From Corticium candelabrum (Eukaryota > Porifera > Homoscleromorpha > Homosclerophorida > Plakinidae), in the NCBI RefSeq assembly GCF_963422355.1, contig NC_085086.1, positions 8,081,917-8,145,916 on the forward strand: a DNA stretch of 64,000 nucleotides. The letters are read 5' to 3'. Positions 1-10,266 of this stretch are shown piece after piece. The translations under genes were made by a program, and so were the position numbers. Below the pieces are notes generated by a model, which saw only the letters and a list, made by a program, of their open reading frames with translations, searched no databases and was not told where the DNA came from. Each line of letters begins with the position of its first letter. The stretch's first letter is position 1.

Positions 1-165
1 CTAACGGGTGGGGAAAATTGTTTATCGACTGCCAGAGTCGGTGTCCCGTCTGTCTTACTATTCAATCGGTCTATCGTCTGACTAACGGGTATGGGAAATT
101 ATTTATTGACTGCCAGACTCGGTGTCCGGTCTGTCCGACCATTCTATATCGCCTATCCAACGAAC
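1..165. repeat. 81-bp tandem duplication
   Basis: Two adjacent diverged copies of an about 81-bp unit start at 1 and 82; both begin ctaacgggt and share gactgccaga and cggtgtcc blocks. They lie at the 3' side of the minus-strand Penelope-like element and may belong to its terminal region. The first copy may be cut by the window edge. Confidence 0.7.
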
Positions 166-291
166 AGGAAGACCGACGGCCCGTCGGGTGTAGAAAGTCG
201 ACGCGAGCCCTGTAATAGCGATCCAGGTGGGCTACTTTCCTATTGTGTGGGTTCCTACATGTATGTTATGAGTTGTGTGTTATGTTGTCAT

Positions 292-399
292 GGCGTGGTG
301 TTTACTCGTGTGCGTTGCAAACGCATGCGCGGTGTATGTCAGTAAGGCGTGGTGTTTACTCGTGTGCGTTACATACGCATGCGCAGTGTCTGTCTGTGT
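292..399. repeat. 54-bp tandem duplication
   Basis: Two copies of a 54-bp unit, 292-345 and 346-399, both start ggcgtggtgtttactcgtg and contain acgcatgcgc. They are nearly identical, so the duplication looks recent. They sit in TG-rich sequence downstream of the Penelope-like coding region. Confidence 0.75.
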
Positions 400-931
400 G
401 CGTGTGGTGTGGGAGCTCACCTCGTGTTCCATGGTGTCGGTGTGTCCTTCGTGTCTTGGTGGTGTCGGCGGCGGTGGTGCCGTCGTGGTGATGGTGTGGT
501 CGTGGTGTTTCGATTCGGTGTGTTGGTGGGTCGTGTCGGGGTGTCGTGTCGATGTCGGTCGTCTGGTCGGATGGTGATCGTCCGTCTGTGTCCGGTGTGT
601 CGATCTCTCTCTACCCGTGTGTGGGTGCGGGTATGTCTGTCTTTCATTCGTGTGTGTAGTAGTGTTGTATCGACTCTTTTGGGTACGTGTGTACGTGTGT
701 GTTTTTTTTCTTCCAGGGCTCTGGGGCATCGCCAGGCCTCTGTCGGTATTCGTACCGTACGAGCGGAGTGTGGTGTCGATCTCGGTCGCGAGACGTGTCT
801 CCAGCGTGGGAGGAGGAATTGTCGGAAGAGTCTGTTTGTTTGTTTGACTTTCGGACGTCATATTTCATATCTGTATCGAGTCGGTATCGTACATTGCGTA
901 TACGTATACATATATACAGCGGCGAGTAAAT

Positions 932-955
932 AGAGAGAGAGAGAGAGAGAGAGAG
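932..955. repeat. (GA)n microsatellite
   Basis: Uninterrupted AG dinucleotide run of 24 bases inside the GC-rich segment. The rest of 400-1260 is TG/TC-rich on the plus strand, and I see no credible gene there. Confidence 0.9.
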
Positions 956-1259
956 TGCGTTAGGCTCTCGTACGAAACTCAGGTGCGTGTGTGTACACGT
1001 CTCTGCGCATGCCTTCTATTCTCATCGGGTTTAGTGAGTCTATTCTGTCTTCGGTCGGTCTCGGACCGGTCCGGTGGTTGTGTGTACCGGAGTGACGGCG
1101 AGTCCACTGTCATCGGGCGGTGTCGCGGACTTGATCGTCGTACAATAGTGGCGGTCGTTGTCGATGGACGTCGGCGACTCGGAGGTCGTTTCGGTGGTTG
1201 TCGGCAGCGGCGGCGGCGGTACCGGCGCGGTGCCGCCGCCGTCAGCCGCGTGTCCGTTT

Positions 1260-4113
1260 GTGTTGCGAGCCGCCTTGTTCAGGCCGAAGCGACCCGTAGT
1301 CTTGAGTCGTCTAATCCAGTCGGCTTCGAGATCCAGTCTCCTGGCGTGGTCGGTCTCCTGTTGGTTCGGCGTGACGTGCCAGACTCCGTGGGGGTTGTGG
1401 TTTCTGTCGTTGCAGTGTGGGTAGATCTACTTTCGGTCCCACGACCGGAGCTTGTTGCGGTGGTGTCTCATTGCGCGCTCTGAGCGTGTCGCCCGTCTGT
1501 CCGACGTATTGTTTGTGGCATCCCGCAATGGCGCAGGTGATGACGTAGATCACGTTCTTCGATTTGCAGCTCAGGCGGTCTCGCCCTCGTCCGCCTATCG
1601 GGTGGGATCGGCGGGTGCTCGTACTGCGCACGGCGCAGCTGGTGGTCATGGATCTGCACGTCTCGCATTGTGCGTGTCCACACGCCGTCGTCTGTGGTGT
1701 GAACTCGAGAGGTGGCGGTGCCCTCGAGTCATCGTATACGTCCGTCTTTTCGGTCTCTACGGTAACGTCTTTCAGACGGGCACTGGTGATGTGGTCTCTA
1801 ATGTTCTTTGCTCTCTTGTAGGCGATCATCGGTTCTCGACCGAGTGTGTGTCGGAGCACCGCGTCTTGCGAGAGCATCGTCTGCCACTCCGTGCGTACGA
1901 TTTCGCCGGTGTCGGGAAACCACGGTGAGTAGGTCGTAACGAGTATCGATCTGTTTTCGTTCTCGTGGGCGTCGGCACCGTCGCCGTCATCGTCCACGGC
2001 GACGACGTCGTCGACACGATCGCGTTTGCGCTTTCGTTTCGGTCGGGTCTGTCCTCGTCTCTGTCTTTCTCGTTGTCGTGGCCGTCGTGTCTCGCATCCC
2101 TCCCGGGTCGCGCCGATTGCGGCGGCGGCGGCGGGATGGGTGCGTCGTTTATGCGGTAGTCGTGCGAGTAGGCTATCCGTCTGTCTACTCGGGTAGCCTT
2201 TGCGGGCGAGTCTGCGTCTGTGGTCCGTCAGGGTTTGATCGTACTCGATCGGATCCGACGTCGATCGGAGAAAGCGATTCGCCTCGCCCGACACGACGGC
2301 TCGCTTCGTGGCCGCGGTGTGGCACGAGCGTGGTCGAGGTACTGGAAGCGGTTTGTCGGTTTGAAGTGTGTCTTGGTGTCCAGTATACCCCCCGTGGCGC
2401 GGAAGCGGTCGCTCTGGTAGGCGTGTACGTCGAGAAATATCGCTTCCGTGTCGCTCTTGTCGTGTGTGAATTTAATCGTCGGGTGTGTCTGGTTGAGTCT
2501 CGCCAACATGGCGTCCAGGTGGGCGTCGGTGTCCTCCCACACGACGAATATGTCGTCGATGAAGCGCTTCCAGAGGCGCGGTTTGATCGGTTCGTCTTCG
2601 ATGAAGCGATCCTCGAGTCGCGCCATGAATAGGTTGGCGAGCGTGGGCGCGACTCGCGTGCCCATGGCGACGCCGAAGCGTTGTCGGTAGATCTTACCGT
2701 CGAAGGCGAACACGTTGTCGGCGAGTATGTGGTGTAGGAAGACCTCTGCGATGCGGGCGAGAGCCGGGTCGTCGCCGTAGTGTCGTCCTAGCATGTCGAC
2801 GCATGCACGAATGCCCTCGTCCTGGGGTATTTTCGTGTAGAGCGACGTGACGTCGATGGTGACCAGTGTGGCGTCGGGTGCGATTCGTGTGCTCTCGAGT
2901 GTTCGGATGAAGTCACCCGAGTCCCGTATGTAACTGTTCTGTTCGAGTACTATCGGCTTCAGTAGATGGTCGATGTACTGGGATATGGCTTCTGTGAGCC
3001 CCGAGCTTCCGGATACTATCGGTCGATAGGCCACCGTGTTCTTGTGTACTTTGCTCAGAAAGTAGAGCTGTTGTGTTCTGACGCGGCTCGGCGTCTTGAT
3101 CAGGTGCCGGAGCGTGTCGCGGTCGAGGAGACCGTGCTCGTTTATGATCGAGATCGATCGATTGATTCGACTCGTTATGGCCGGTGTCGGGTCGTTGTCG
3201 AGTCGCTCGTACGTGCGGGCGTCGTCCACGTGCCCGAGGCCGTTTTCGACGTATACGCGTCGGTCTTCGACGACGATCATCGATCTCTTGTCCGCCTTCT
3301 TCATGACGACGTCGGTGCGTTTGCTCAGTCGCTCGAGGGCGGCGCGTTCGGACGCGTCCAGATTCTGGAAGATCTTGTCTCTCGGCCTAGACTCGGCCAG
3401 AGCTCGTCTCGTTCGCGTTATGTACGCCTCGAGGGCGGCGTTTTTCGTGGTCGGCGGCTGCCATTTCGAGACCGTTCTGAACGGCGGCGTGGGTAGTCGA
3501 TAGGCGTGTTCGTTCGTGACGTCGTCCGGAGGCGTAGCGGTCGGTGTGACCGAGGCGTCTTCTCGGGTCTCCCATCTCTCCGCGTGTAGTCTCAGGCGGA
3601 GTTTGCGTGCGAAGGCGTCGAATTCGTGTAGCAACCTCTGTCGGTTCGGTCTCGTCTCTGTCGGGACGAAAGTGAGTCCTTTGTCGAGTACGCTCAACTC
3701 GGCGCGCGTGAATGTCGTGCCGCTTCTGTTGAAGACGAAGAAAGCACCGACGCGGTCGTCTAGGCGACGAGCGATAGTGGTGGTGGTGGTGGGCTTCTCG
3801 CGGGTGAGACTCCGAACTCGTTCGTGTGCTCGGTCGGTACGTCGTCTCGATGCACGGTCTCTATTGCATTACCATCGTCATTATTTTTGATATCATCTAG
3901 AACGTCGACATCGTGTTCACCGTAGGCGGTGGTGCTATTCGTGCAATCAAGGTAATTATCGTAATTATCGTGATAATCGTGTTCGACTCGCGGTCGGTGC
4001 GTTCTCGTAGTGTTCAGAGTACGTCGTCTAATTCTTTGCTTTCTTCGTCGTACGCTCGTTCGGCTCGACGTCGTCCTCGTCTTTAGCTGCGTCGACCTAG
4101 ACGGTTCGGACAC
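1260..4113 (-). pseudogene. Penelope-like retroelement, frameshifted RT and GIY-YIG endonuclease
   Basis: The reverse transcriptase part (2228 to about 3775) has the N-terminal block LDKGLTFVPT, the RT blocks SLYTKIPQDEG and GVAMGTRVAPTLANLFMARL, the catalytic RFIDDIFVVWE (aspartate pair) and FKPTNRFQYLD. The coding sense then moves to another frame near 2335: GEANRFLR, LARKGYP, YKRAKNIRDHI, a Cys linker CGHAQCETC and the endonuclease start VIYVITCAIAGCHKQYVGQTG, which is a GIY-YIG variant. The endonuclease continues in a third frame below about 1510. A further frame change near 3770 separates a basic and acidic N-terminal stretch (3760-4113). This order of RT, Cys linker and GIY-YIG is diagnostic of endonuclease-bearing Penelope-like elements. 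At least three frame breaks make this copy non-coding, unless some are assembly indels. Its GC content is well above that of the flanking DNA. Confidence 0.9.
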
Positions 4114-4460
4114 AGACAGAGATGCGTTATTATCGTTAGTGTGCGCATCCGGGGACTTCTTGTCGTCCCAGATACGGTCGCTTCTGTTTTTCTCGTTAAG
4201 CCGTCGCCTCGGGAGAGACGGAGGGAGGAGGAGGAGGAAGAGGAGGCGGCGAGTGGTCTTCTAGTCGAGAAGTAGTCGATGCGTTCTTTCCGAGTGGCGA
4301 TGGCGCTCCCTTTGAGGATCGATCAACCGTGTCGTTCGCGTGGAGACGACGCGCGACAGGTGAGTGAATGGGACGTGTGCGAGCGAGACGTGTGCGTGGC
4401 GTTTTATGTCTGTGGCGTGTGTTAGGTGGCGGTGTGCTCGTCTGGTTGTGTTTAATCGGG

Positions 4461-4535
4461 TATGTAGATTGAGACGTCGACTAAATCTAGTGGTGTTAGT
4501 GGTGTATGTAGATTGGGACGTCGACTTTAATCCAT
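4461..4535. repeat. 44-bp tandem duplication at a composition boundary
   Basis: The block tatgtagatt-g-gacgtcgact occurs at 4461 and again at 4505 with one or two changes. It lies where the GC-rich Penelope segment gives way to AT-rich DNA and may mark the 5' edge of that element. Confidence 0.6.
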
Positions 4536-4539
4536 CGTG

Positions 4540-7500
4540 TTAATATTTATATTTATTAACGTATTATTTATTAGAGTCCAATTAGAGTCCAAACAATACT
4601 TGCTTATGCAAGCAAGCTAATATTTCTTTGTCTCTATTGTTCTTGTGCTATCATGACAAGTCGAGGCAGTTTTGCAAGAGTGCACAAGTCCTCGCTCGCT
4701 GTTACCGAGTGTTTGAAAAAGATACAGCTCAGTCATTGAATTGGGCAGTAGTCATATTTACTGCTGTCTTTATCGTTCTTTAGCCATAAAACTTATGCTT
4801 TGGCACATGATTCCAGATCATTCCATTGATTGACTCGTTATGACTGTTAACCTTCCGTACATTTTGCTAGCAACTATTCGTCTGCCAGTTTGTCAAAAGT
4901 CGGATTTAGTTCATCAAAGAAAATATGAGGAAATTCTAGGAAATTTTCTTTTCATAATCCGATTTACCCATTGCTTGGTTCTTCTGCCACTTACAACATT
5001 ATTCTTCATCTGCAGGAAAGTATTGGTGCGGTTCCCTTGTCGTCTCAAGGCGGTGTTCGTCGTCTCCACGCTTTCGTTTGCTGTCGCTGCGTTGCGCTTT
5101 CCTCCGGGAAAAGGAAACAGTTGCTTTTTGGTATTGTGTCCCATCGTATGAAGAGAATCAAAAAGACAACACAGCGCGAAAACTGTGAAAGGATATGATC
5201 GCTTCACATTTGCAATGTACGTCATTGGGTGGACGTACATACTTGTTGAGTGGTTGTTGCTATAGTAATCGAGACCACGTGATAACATCTAACCAGTCCT
5301 TGTGCTCATCATGTTTGACTGCTTCTCTTCTGCTCTAACGGCTCTGCCAATTACCGGTTACGTGAGTGACTTGACTTGAGACACGACAGCCTGCTATGAA
5401 CGTTATGGTAGACGCGATACTTTGACAGCAGACGTAGTGTTGTAGACGCGATACTTTAATTAACAGCAGACTTAGTGTTGTAGACGTGATACTTGATACG
5501 TGATACAAGTTGTTCTACTGCTGTGTCTGACACAGTGACAATGCTTATTCGAATACCAATGAGCATTCTGTTAGCCGAAATCGTTCAAAAGTATAGATAA
5601 TAATAATAATAACCTGACGTCGTACTCATTATATTAATGGTGCAAAAAACAGAAACAAACAAACAAGTAATATAACTGCTGTGGCATCAATCTACTGAAA
5701 ACAAGTCTTCTAGTACTGATTTACTACTTCTAGCTGGTTCAAACAACCAATGGTATGCCAAGCTTGCAGCCTCGCGCCTAGACTCACATAGAGATAAATC
5801 AACGTTCTTCAAAATCTTTGAGCAATTGGCTGTCTCGACAGTACCCTGGTGTGGCTTTGGCAGTAATGCAATTCCCATTCCCGGCATGTAGTAAAAAAGG
5901 ACGAAGTAGAAAATGGCAAACTTTAGATCCCAGATTTTGGAGCAGTTTTCTAAAGTTTCAATCGTTGAAACTTGGCATGGTTTAAGTTCAAAGATCAAAA
6001 TATTTTAAAAGAAACAATTGTACATTTGCAGTCCGTTGCATGCTGCGCTAAATAGCAATTCCAGATTACAGCTTTCTTTCCTTGTCCTATTAATGCTGCC
6101 TAGTAATGCTGATGTTAACAATGCTTGTTAGAGCAGCAGTCCAACTCTGAAGTTGCCTCCATTTTCAAGTCAGATGTGCATGAAGTCAACGAGATTCATG
6201 CTCTCACCTTCCAAGAGATAGCAACAGAAGCTCTGAAACAGGATGCGATTATCTTCAGTGTAGTTCATAATAACAAATTGTAGTAGTTAGAGCATCTGTG
6301 ACGGATATCCAGTGTTGTCATGACTTTCGGATTCCGTTCAGGTCTACTTATCTGTATTTCGAGACTGTTAGACACTTAGCTGTCGATTCATCAGTTCTCT
6401 CATAGAATTAAATAGATTCTTTTTTGTTTGTTTTATTTGCGGACAAGAAGATTGGTGCTGCGAACAGGGTTGCGAAATTTACATTCTTTGACGTGTTTGA
6501 CAAACCTGGGTGCTGCGTGACACCGCCAGCTGCAAACAACACAAGTGACGTGGTTGAAGATTCTTAATATGTTTCCAGCGTATGTCTCCTCTTGTTCAGT
6601 TGGGTCTTATGATGTTCCAATAACATTTTGTACTCTTCATTTACATAAGTAGTACGCCATAAGTATTGTTTTGGTTTTCGGTTGACCTTTTTTGCAGGTG
6701 GTCTCACATCATTATTACGTTTAGCACCATCTCCGTTATTATCACCAGTCTTTCGCCTGCTTCTAGTTCTGTCCATTCTTTTCTTTGCATGCATATTGTA
6801 ATCAGATGCCACTGTAGAGCTTTCTTTGAAGGTTGATCTTTACCGATATCATCATGCGTGAATCTCTGTCAGTTTTGGCTGTTACTAATCCAAATATTTA
6901 TTTACACGTGCGCGTTCACACACATCCACCAACTCACACAGCACCAGGAATCCATGAAAGCATGAGGAACAAATGGCCATGGAATTCCAGGGAAAATTCC
7001 TTGAAATTTTTGCAGTATTGTATTGAATCATGCCATGGAATTCTTGGAATCCTTATTTTCCATGGTGTAATGATTTCGATGCCTGAGCTGCACAAACAGC
7101 TTCGAATAGATTTTGTGTCTTGTGCCATACATGTAACTATCAACAGAGAAGTTGATATGTTACTAACGACTGCAGTTTATCACGTAATTTTTTGGGCTAT
7201 GATATTTAGTGTGAGTAAATTACAAACACGACTACTCACGAAGCTGTATTAATGATTGTTATTACTTTCACTTACAGTTGACAGGCAATAACGGTGGAGA
7301 TGAGGTCTTGACCGAAATATACATAAAAGGTAATTGATGAAATTGCAAGCACTCACACACCCTAACCCCTATAGCCGAGCTGACTCAATGGCTCCAGTAA
7401 TGAGATCCTCGATTTTCTATTAATCCTCATGCTCAACAGGCCAGCAAAAACCCTGTACACTGTACAAGTCTGCAGAGGTTTCAGGGTAGTTCATAAATAG

Positions 7501-7771
7501 TTTGATATTCGTTTGTCTTATCGACCTGATATGTAAATATATTAAGAGATTATCTACATCATAATTAATCTAATCATATGTAAAAAATTAACAATTTCAA
7601 GACCAGGAACCATGGTCTTCCTCCGACTTGTAAACGTCCCCACACTCTCTCTGTTGGGTTCGATTCGCAATGAAACTTTGGAATAAACATGCAGTAATGT
7701 CCATGCTCAGAGATGTAATTGTCAATTAAAGACTTAAGACATTAACAAAATCGGGATGAGAAGAAAGTTTT
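4540..7771. other. Unassigned AT-rich region
   Basis: I find no recognisable gene. A perfect donor-like cag/gtgagt on the plus strand at about 4358-4366 lacks a convincing partner exon. A basic, low-complexity minus-strand ORF (6564-6812) has no recognisable domain. At 7650-7670 gggttcgattcgc resembles a tRNA B-box, but no A-box lies at the right distance, so a SINE relic is only a possibility. Confidence 0.5.
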
Positions 7772-8891
7772 TTATCGTTGAAGCCTTATTGTATTAGTGA
7801 CATGTACATTACGCTCTACTAAAACTTGTTTTGATCCTTTTGGAATACCATTATCATCTACCGTTTTTCGAACTACATCATTGTAAATAATATCATGCAT
7901 TTTTGGCTGTATTCCATCAGGATGCACGTTCATTTTATTGGCAACTAAAGCATCACAAGACTTTGCAGTATGGCTAGAACTCTGATCAAACAACCAAACA
8001 ATATCAAACTGCACCCTAGGGTATTTAAATTCAGCAATGGCAACTGCATCCTTTACATTAGCAAAATTTATCATTTGTCCAATACCCAGCTCGGTTTTCT
8101 TCAAATTGTATGGTCTGCCCGGCTTCTTTTGGAATAGTAACATTACAATCTTATGCTTTTTCTACTTCAGTATCACTTAATCTTAGATAACCAGAAAATT
8201 CATCAATAAAATCGCTAACCATTCTACCAGAACCCCTGGATTTAGGTTTAATAGCAATCCGATCAAGCAAAGTCCATTCAAACTTTTGATCATCGTTAGT
8301 TTAAAAAGCTGATTCATCATGACAAATTATAACTAAGTGTTTTGATTCTGATGTGTTTCCTGTGGTGTATGGTTGGGGAACATGCACTGCATCTGTAGAC
8401 AACGGCGGTGGAAGGTGACGCTTTTCAAGCTCGTGCAAATTACTTAATTAAAATTATATGTTTGTCCTGGACTACATCCTTTCTTTAATGCCAGTCTATA
8501 TAACTGCCTTCTTACGCACGTCATTTGTCTGAAATCCTAAGTCTAGGAGAAACTTTCTAGCAGTCTCCAAGCTTATTTGTCTAGGAAAACCGGACGGCAA
8601 CGACATGCTATGTAACGTCTCACAATAAACAAACCTGCAGTAGTTCGTTATGGTCATGTTCGGTTGTCCCTTTTCGCAGAGTTGTCGCACGCCCACGCTG
8701 CAGCTGTCCTCTTGCATTCCTTGTCGTAAATGATGCTCTGACGGCAACGTTACTGGCCCGCCTCTGTTTCCACTTTGAAAGAGCTTGCCCACTAATCTTG
8801 AAACATCTTGCTTGCAACCCCTACGCGAATGCTCAGGATGAGCCATAACTCGTAGTGCAAATGGGGACTGTTGCGAGGTTACGGCTAACAT
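7772..8891 (-). pseudogene. Decayed DDE transposase
   Basis: Three minus-strand segments in shifting frames read as one transposase. The first (8496-8891) ends with SLETARKFLLDLGFQT and a Lys-Lys stretch matching the pre-catalytic block of eukaryotic DDE endonucleases. The second (about 8150-8340) contains VIICHDESAF, carrying the first catalytic Asp-Glu, then KSRGSGRMVSDFIDEF. The third (7772-8143) contains IVWLFDQSSSHTAKSCDAL, the second Asp block, then ANKMNVHPDGIQPKMHD and PKGSKQVLVERN. Stops interrupt the joins, one of them right after DESAF. The blocks fit a DDE-superfamily transposase often annotated as uncharacterised in invertebrate and fungal genomes. No terminal repeats were found, so the element's limits are unknown. 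Confidence 0.7.
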
Positions 8892-9965
8892 ACTAACGTT
8901 TCTGGGGCGGAGTCAATTATGTCAGCCAATCAGCGATTATTCACGCCTATTTATTAGCCAATCAACACGCTGCATTTCTATCTTTCCAGAACGTTTCATA
9001 GGCTTATAATTAGATTACTAAAGAGCGTTCACGCTGAGGAACACGTGTTTCCGCGGCATTATTATATGACCTCGGAATTCCGCTGTAGGGCGCGTGAAAG
9101 TTATGGCCAGATATGCTTGGTGTCATCGTAGTACTAACAAGACAGCACGACCCAATATAGAGTCGTTGTGTAAGTGCTTTCACGACACGGGTGAATTTTC
9201 GCACACTCGAAGTCATGTTCGTCTCGCTGGTTTTGAATCAGAAGTTTTGTTACGCTTCGGCGTCTGACATGGCCGCACATAATTGCATCGTGAACGGACT
9301 TACACAGGGTCGTATTATGCCGCAAGCGGTTGCGATTATTGTCTCCGACGTAGCTTGCATCGTCTCAGCAACTCTAAGTTGTCTGGCGGAAGCCCGCCAA
9401 AGTCCATGTAATCATGTGCCTGGATTATACTGGCTGGTCGCGTCGAAATAGGAGTTGTTCCTTATTCTACTACGCGGTATTCCTCACCTCGTCCCATTTT
9501 CCCGTTTCTGCGCTAACGCTTTCCGTCAGACTTGACCCCAGTGTGGGCACGGTTGACAATTGAAGTATATTTACCTTGAATGGCGTACGCTCCCAGAAGA
9601 TCCATGTGCCGCCTATGTTAAGTAAGTATATGTGACTGTGTACTTATCTAATTGTCCGCAACTGCGAAGCGTCAACATACATTCGCCGACCGCCTCAACA
9701 TTAGTGTGCTTTGCACTTGGTGCGTTTTCTTTCCAAGTAGTTACCGTGTTGCGGAGGGCTGCCGAAATGCTATCAATTTAAGCCCCGCTGAATATGCGCT
9801 CGGATCGTTGTGGCTGAGCTACATCGGCATTTCTCGATGAGGGCACTTGTTGCAGTTACGTAGTGGCGTAGCCACACATGGGCCTTCCGTGGATCATACA
9901 GTCTTGCTTGTCTAGTAGGTAATTCGTGTTGGCTCTAGTATACTGTATAATGGAATGAATGCATT
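8892..9965. other. Unassigned region with two CCAAT boxes
   Basis: Two CCAAT motifs, gccaatcagc (8925) and gccaatcaac (8957), lie 32 bp apart just upstream of the decayed transposase and might be remnants of its promoter. Short open frames at 9191-9451 and 9652-9840 lack recognisable motifs. Near 9860 tagtggcgtagccac resembles a hAT-type terminus, but no partner was found. Confidence 0.4.
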
Positions 9966-10266
9966 CTATTGTACAGTCGATGGTTTGTGCATTAATTGAT
10001 TGTAATGATGTGGGTAAGTGCAACCTAAGTCACCTTTCTGCAGTCGTTGGTTTAGTGGTTTTAACCTGTCTTCAGCTTCTGCTTTGGTTACATGGAGCTG
10101 CTGCTCGACAGATAATTGTTTTGTGAAGCTTTCTTGTAGCTGCTGCTGGAGTTGTGCTATTTTGTGTCTTTGCCTGTCGTGTTGAAAGATGCAGCTTTTC
10201 CTGAAGCGTTGCAACCTCATGGTATATGGCTTGCAGCTGTTTTTGTAGAGATGAGATTTGCTGATA

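Noticed and set aside
18..1483. Several plus-strand open frames rich in Cys, Val and Arg
   Set aside because: Composition follows the TG-rich DNA; they lie opposite the Penelope-like element and show no domain motif.
4340..4380. First exon with donor cag/gtgagt on the plus strand
   Set aside because: The donor is strong, but no downstream acceptor with a coherent frame was found.
7360..7740. tRNA-derived SINE
   Set aside because: A B-box-like word is present, but there is no A-box at the right distance and no second copy in the window.
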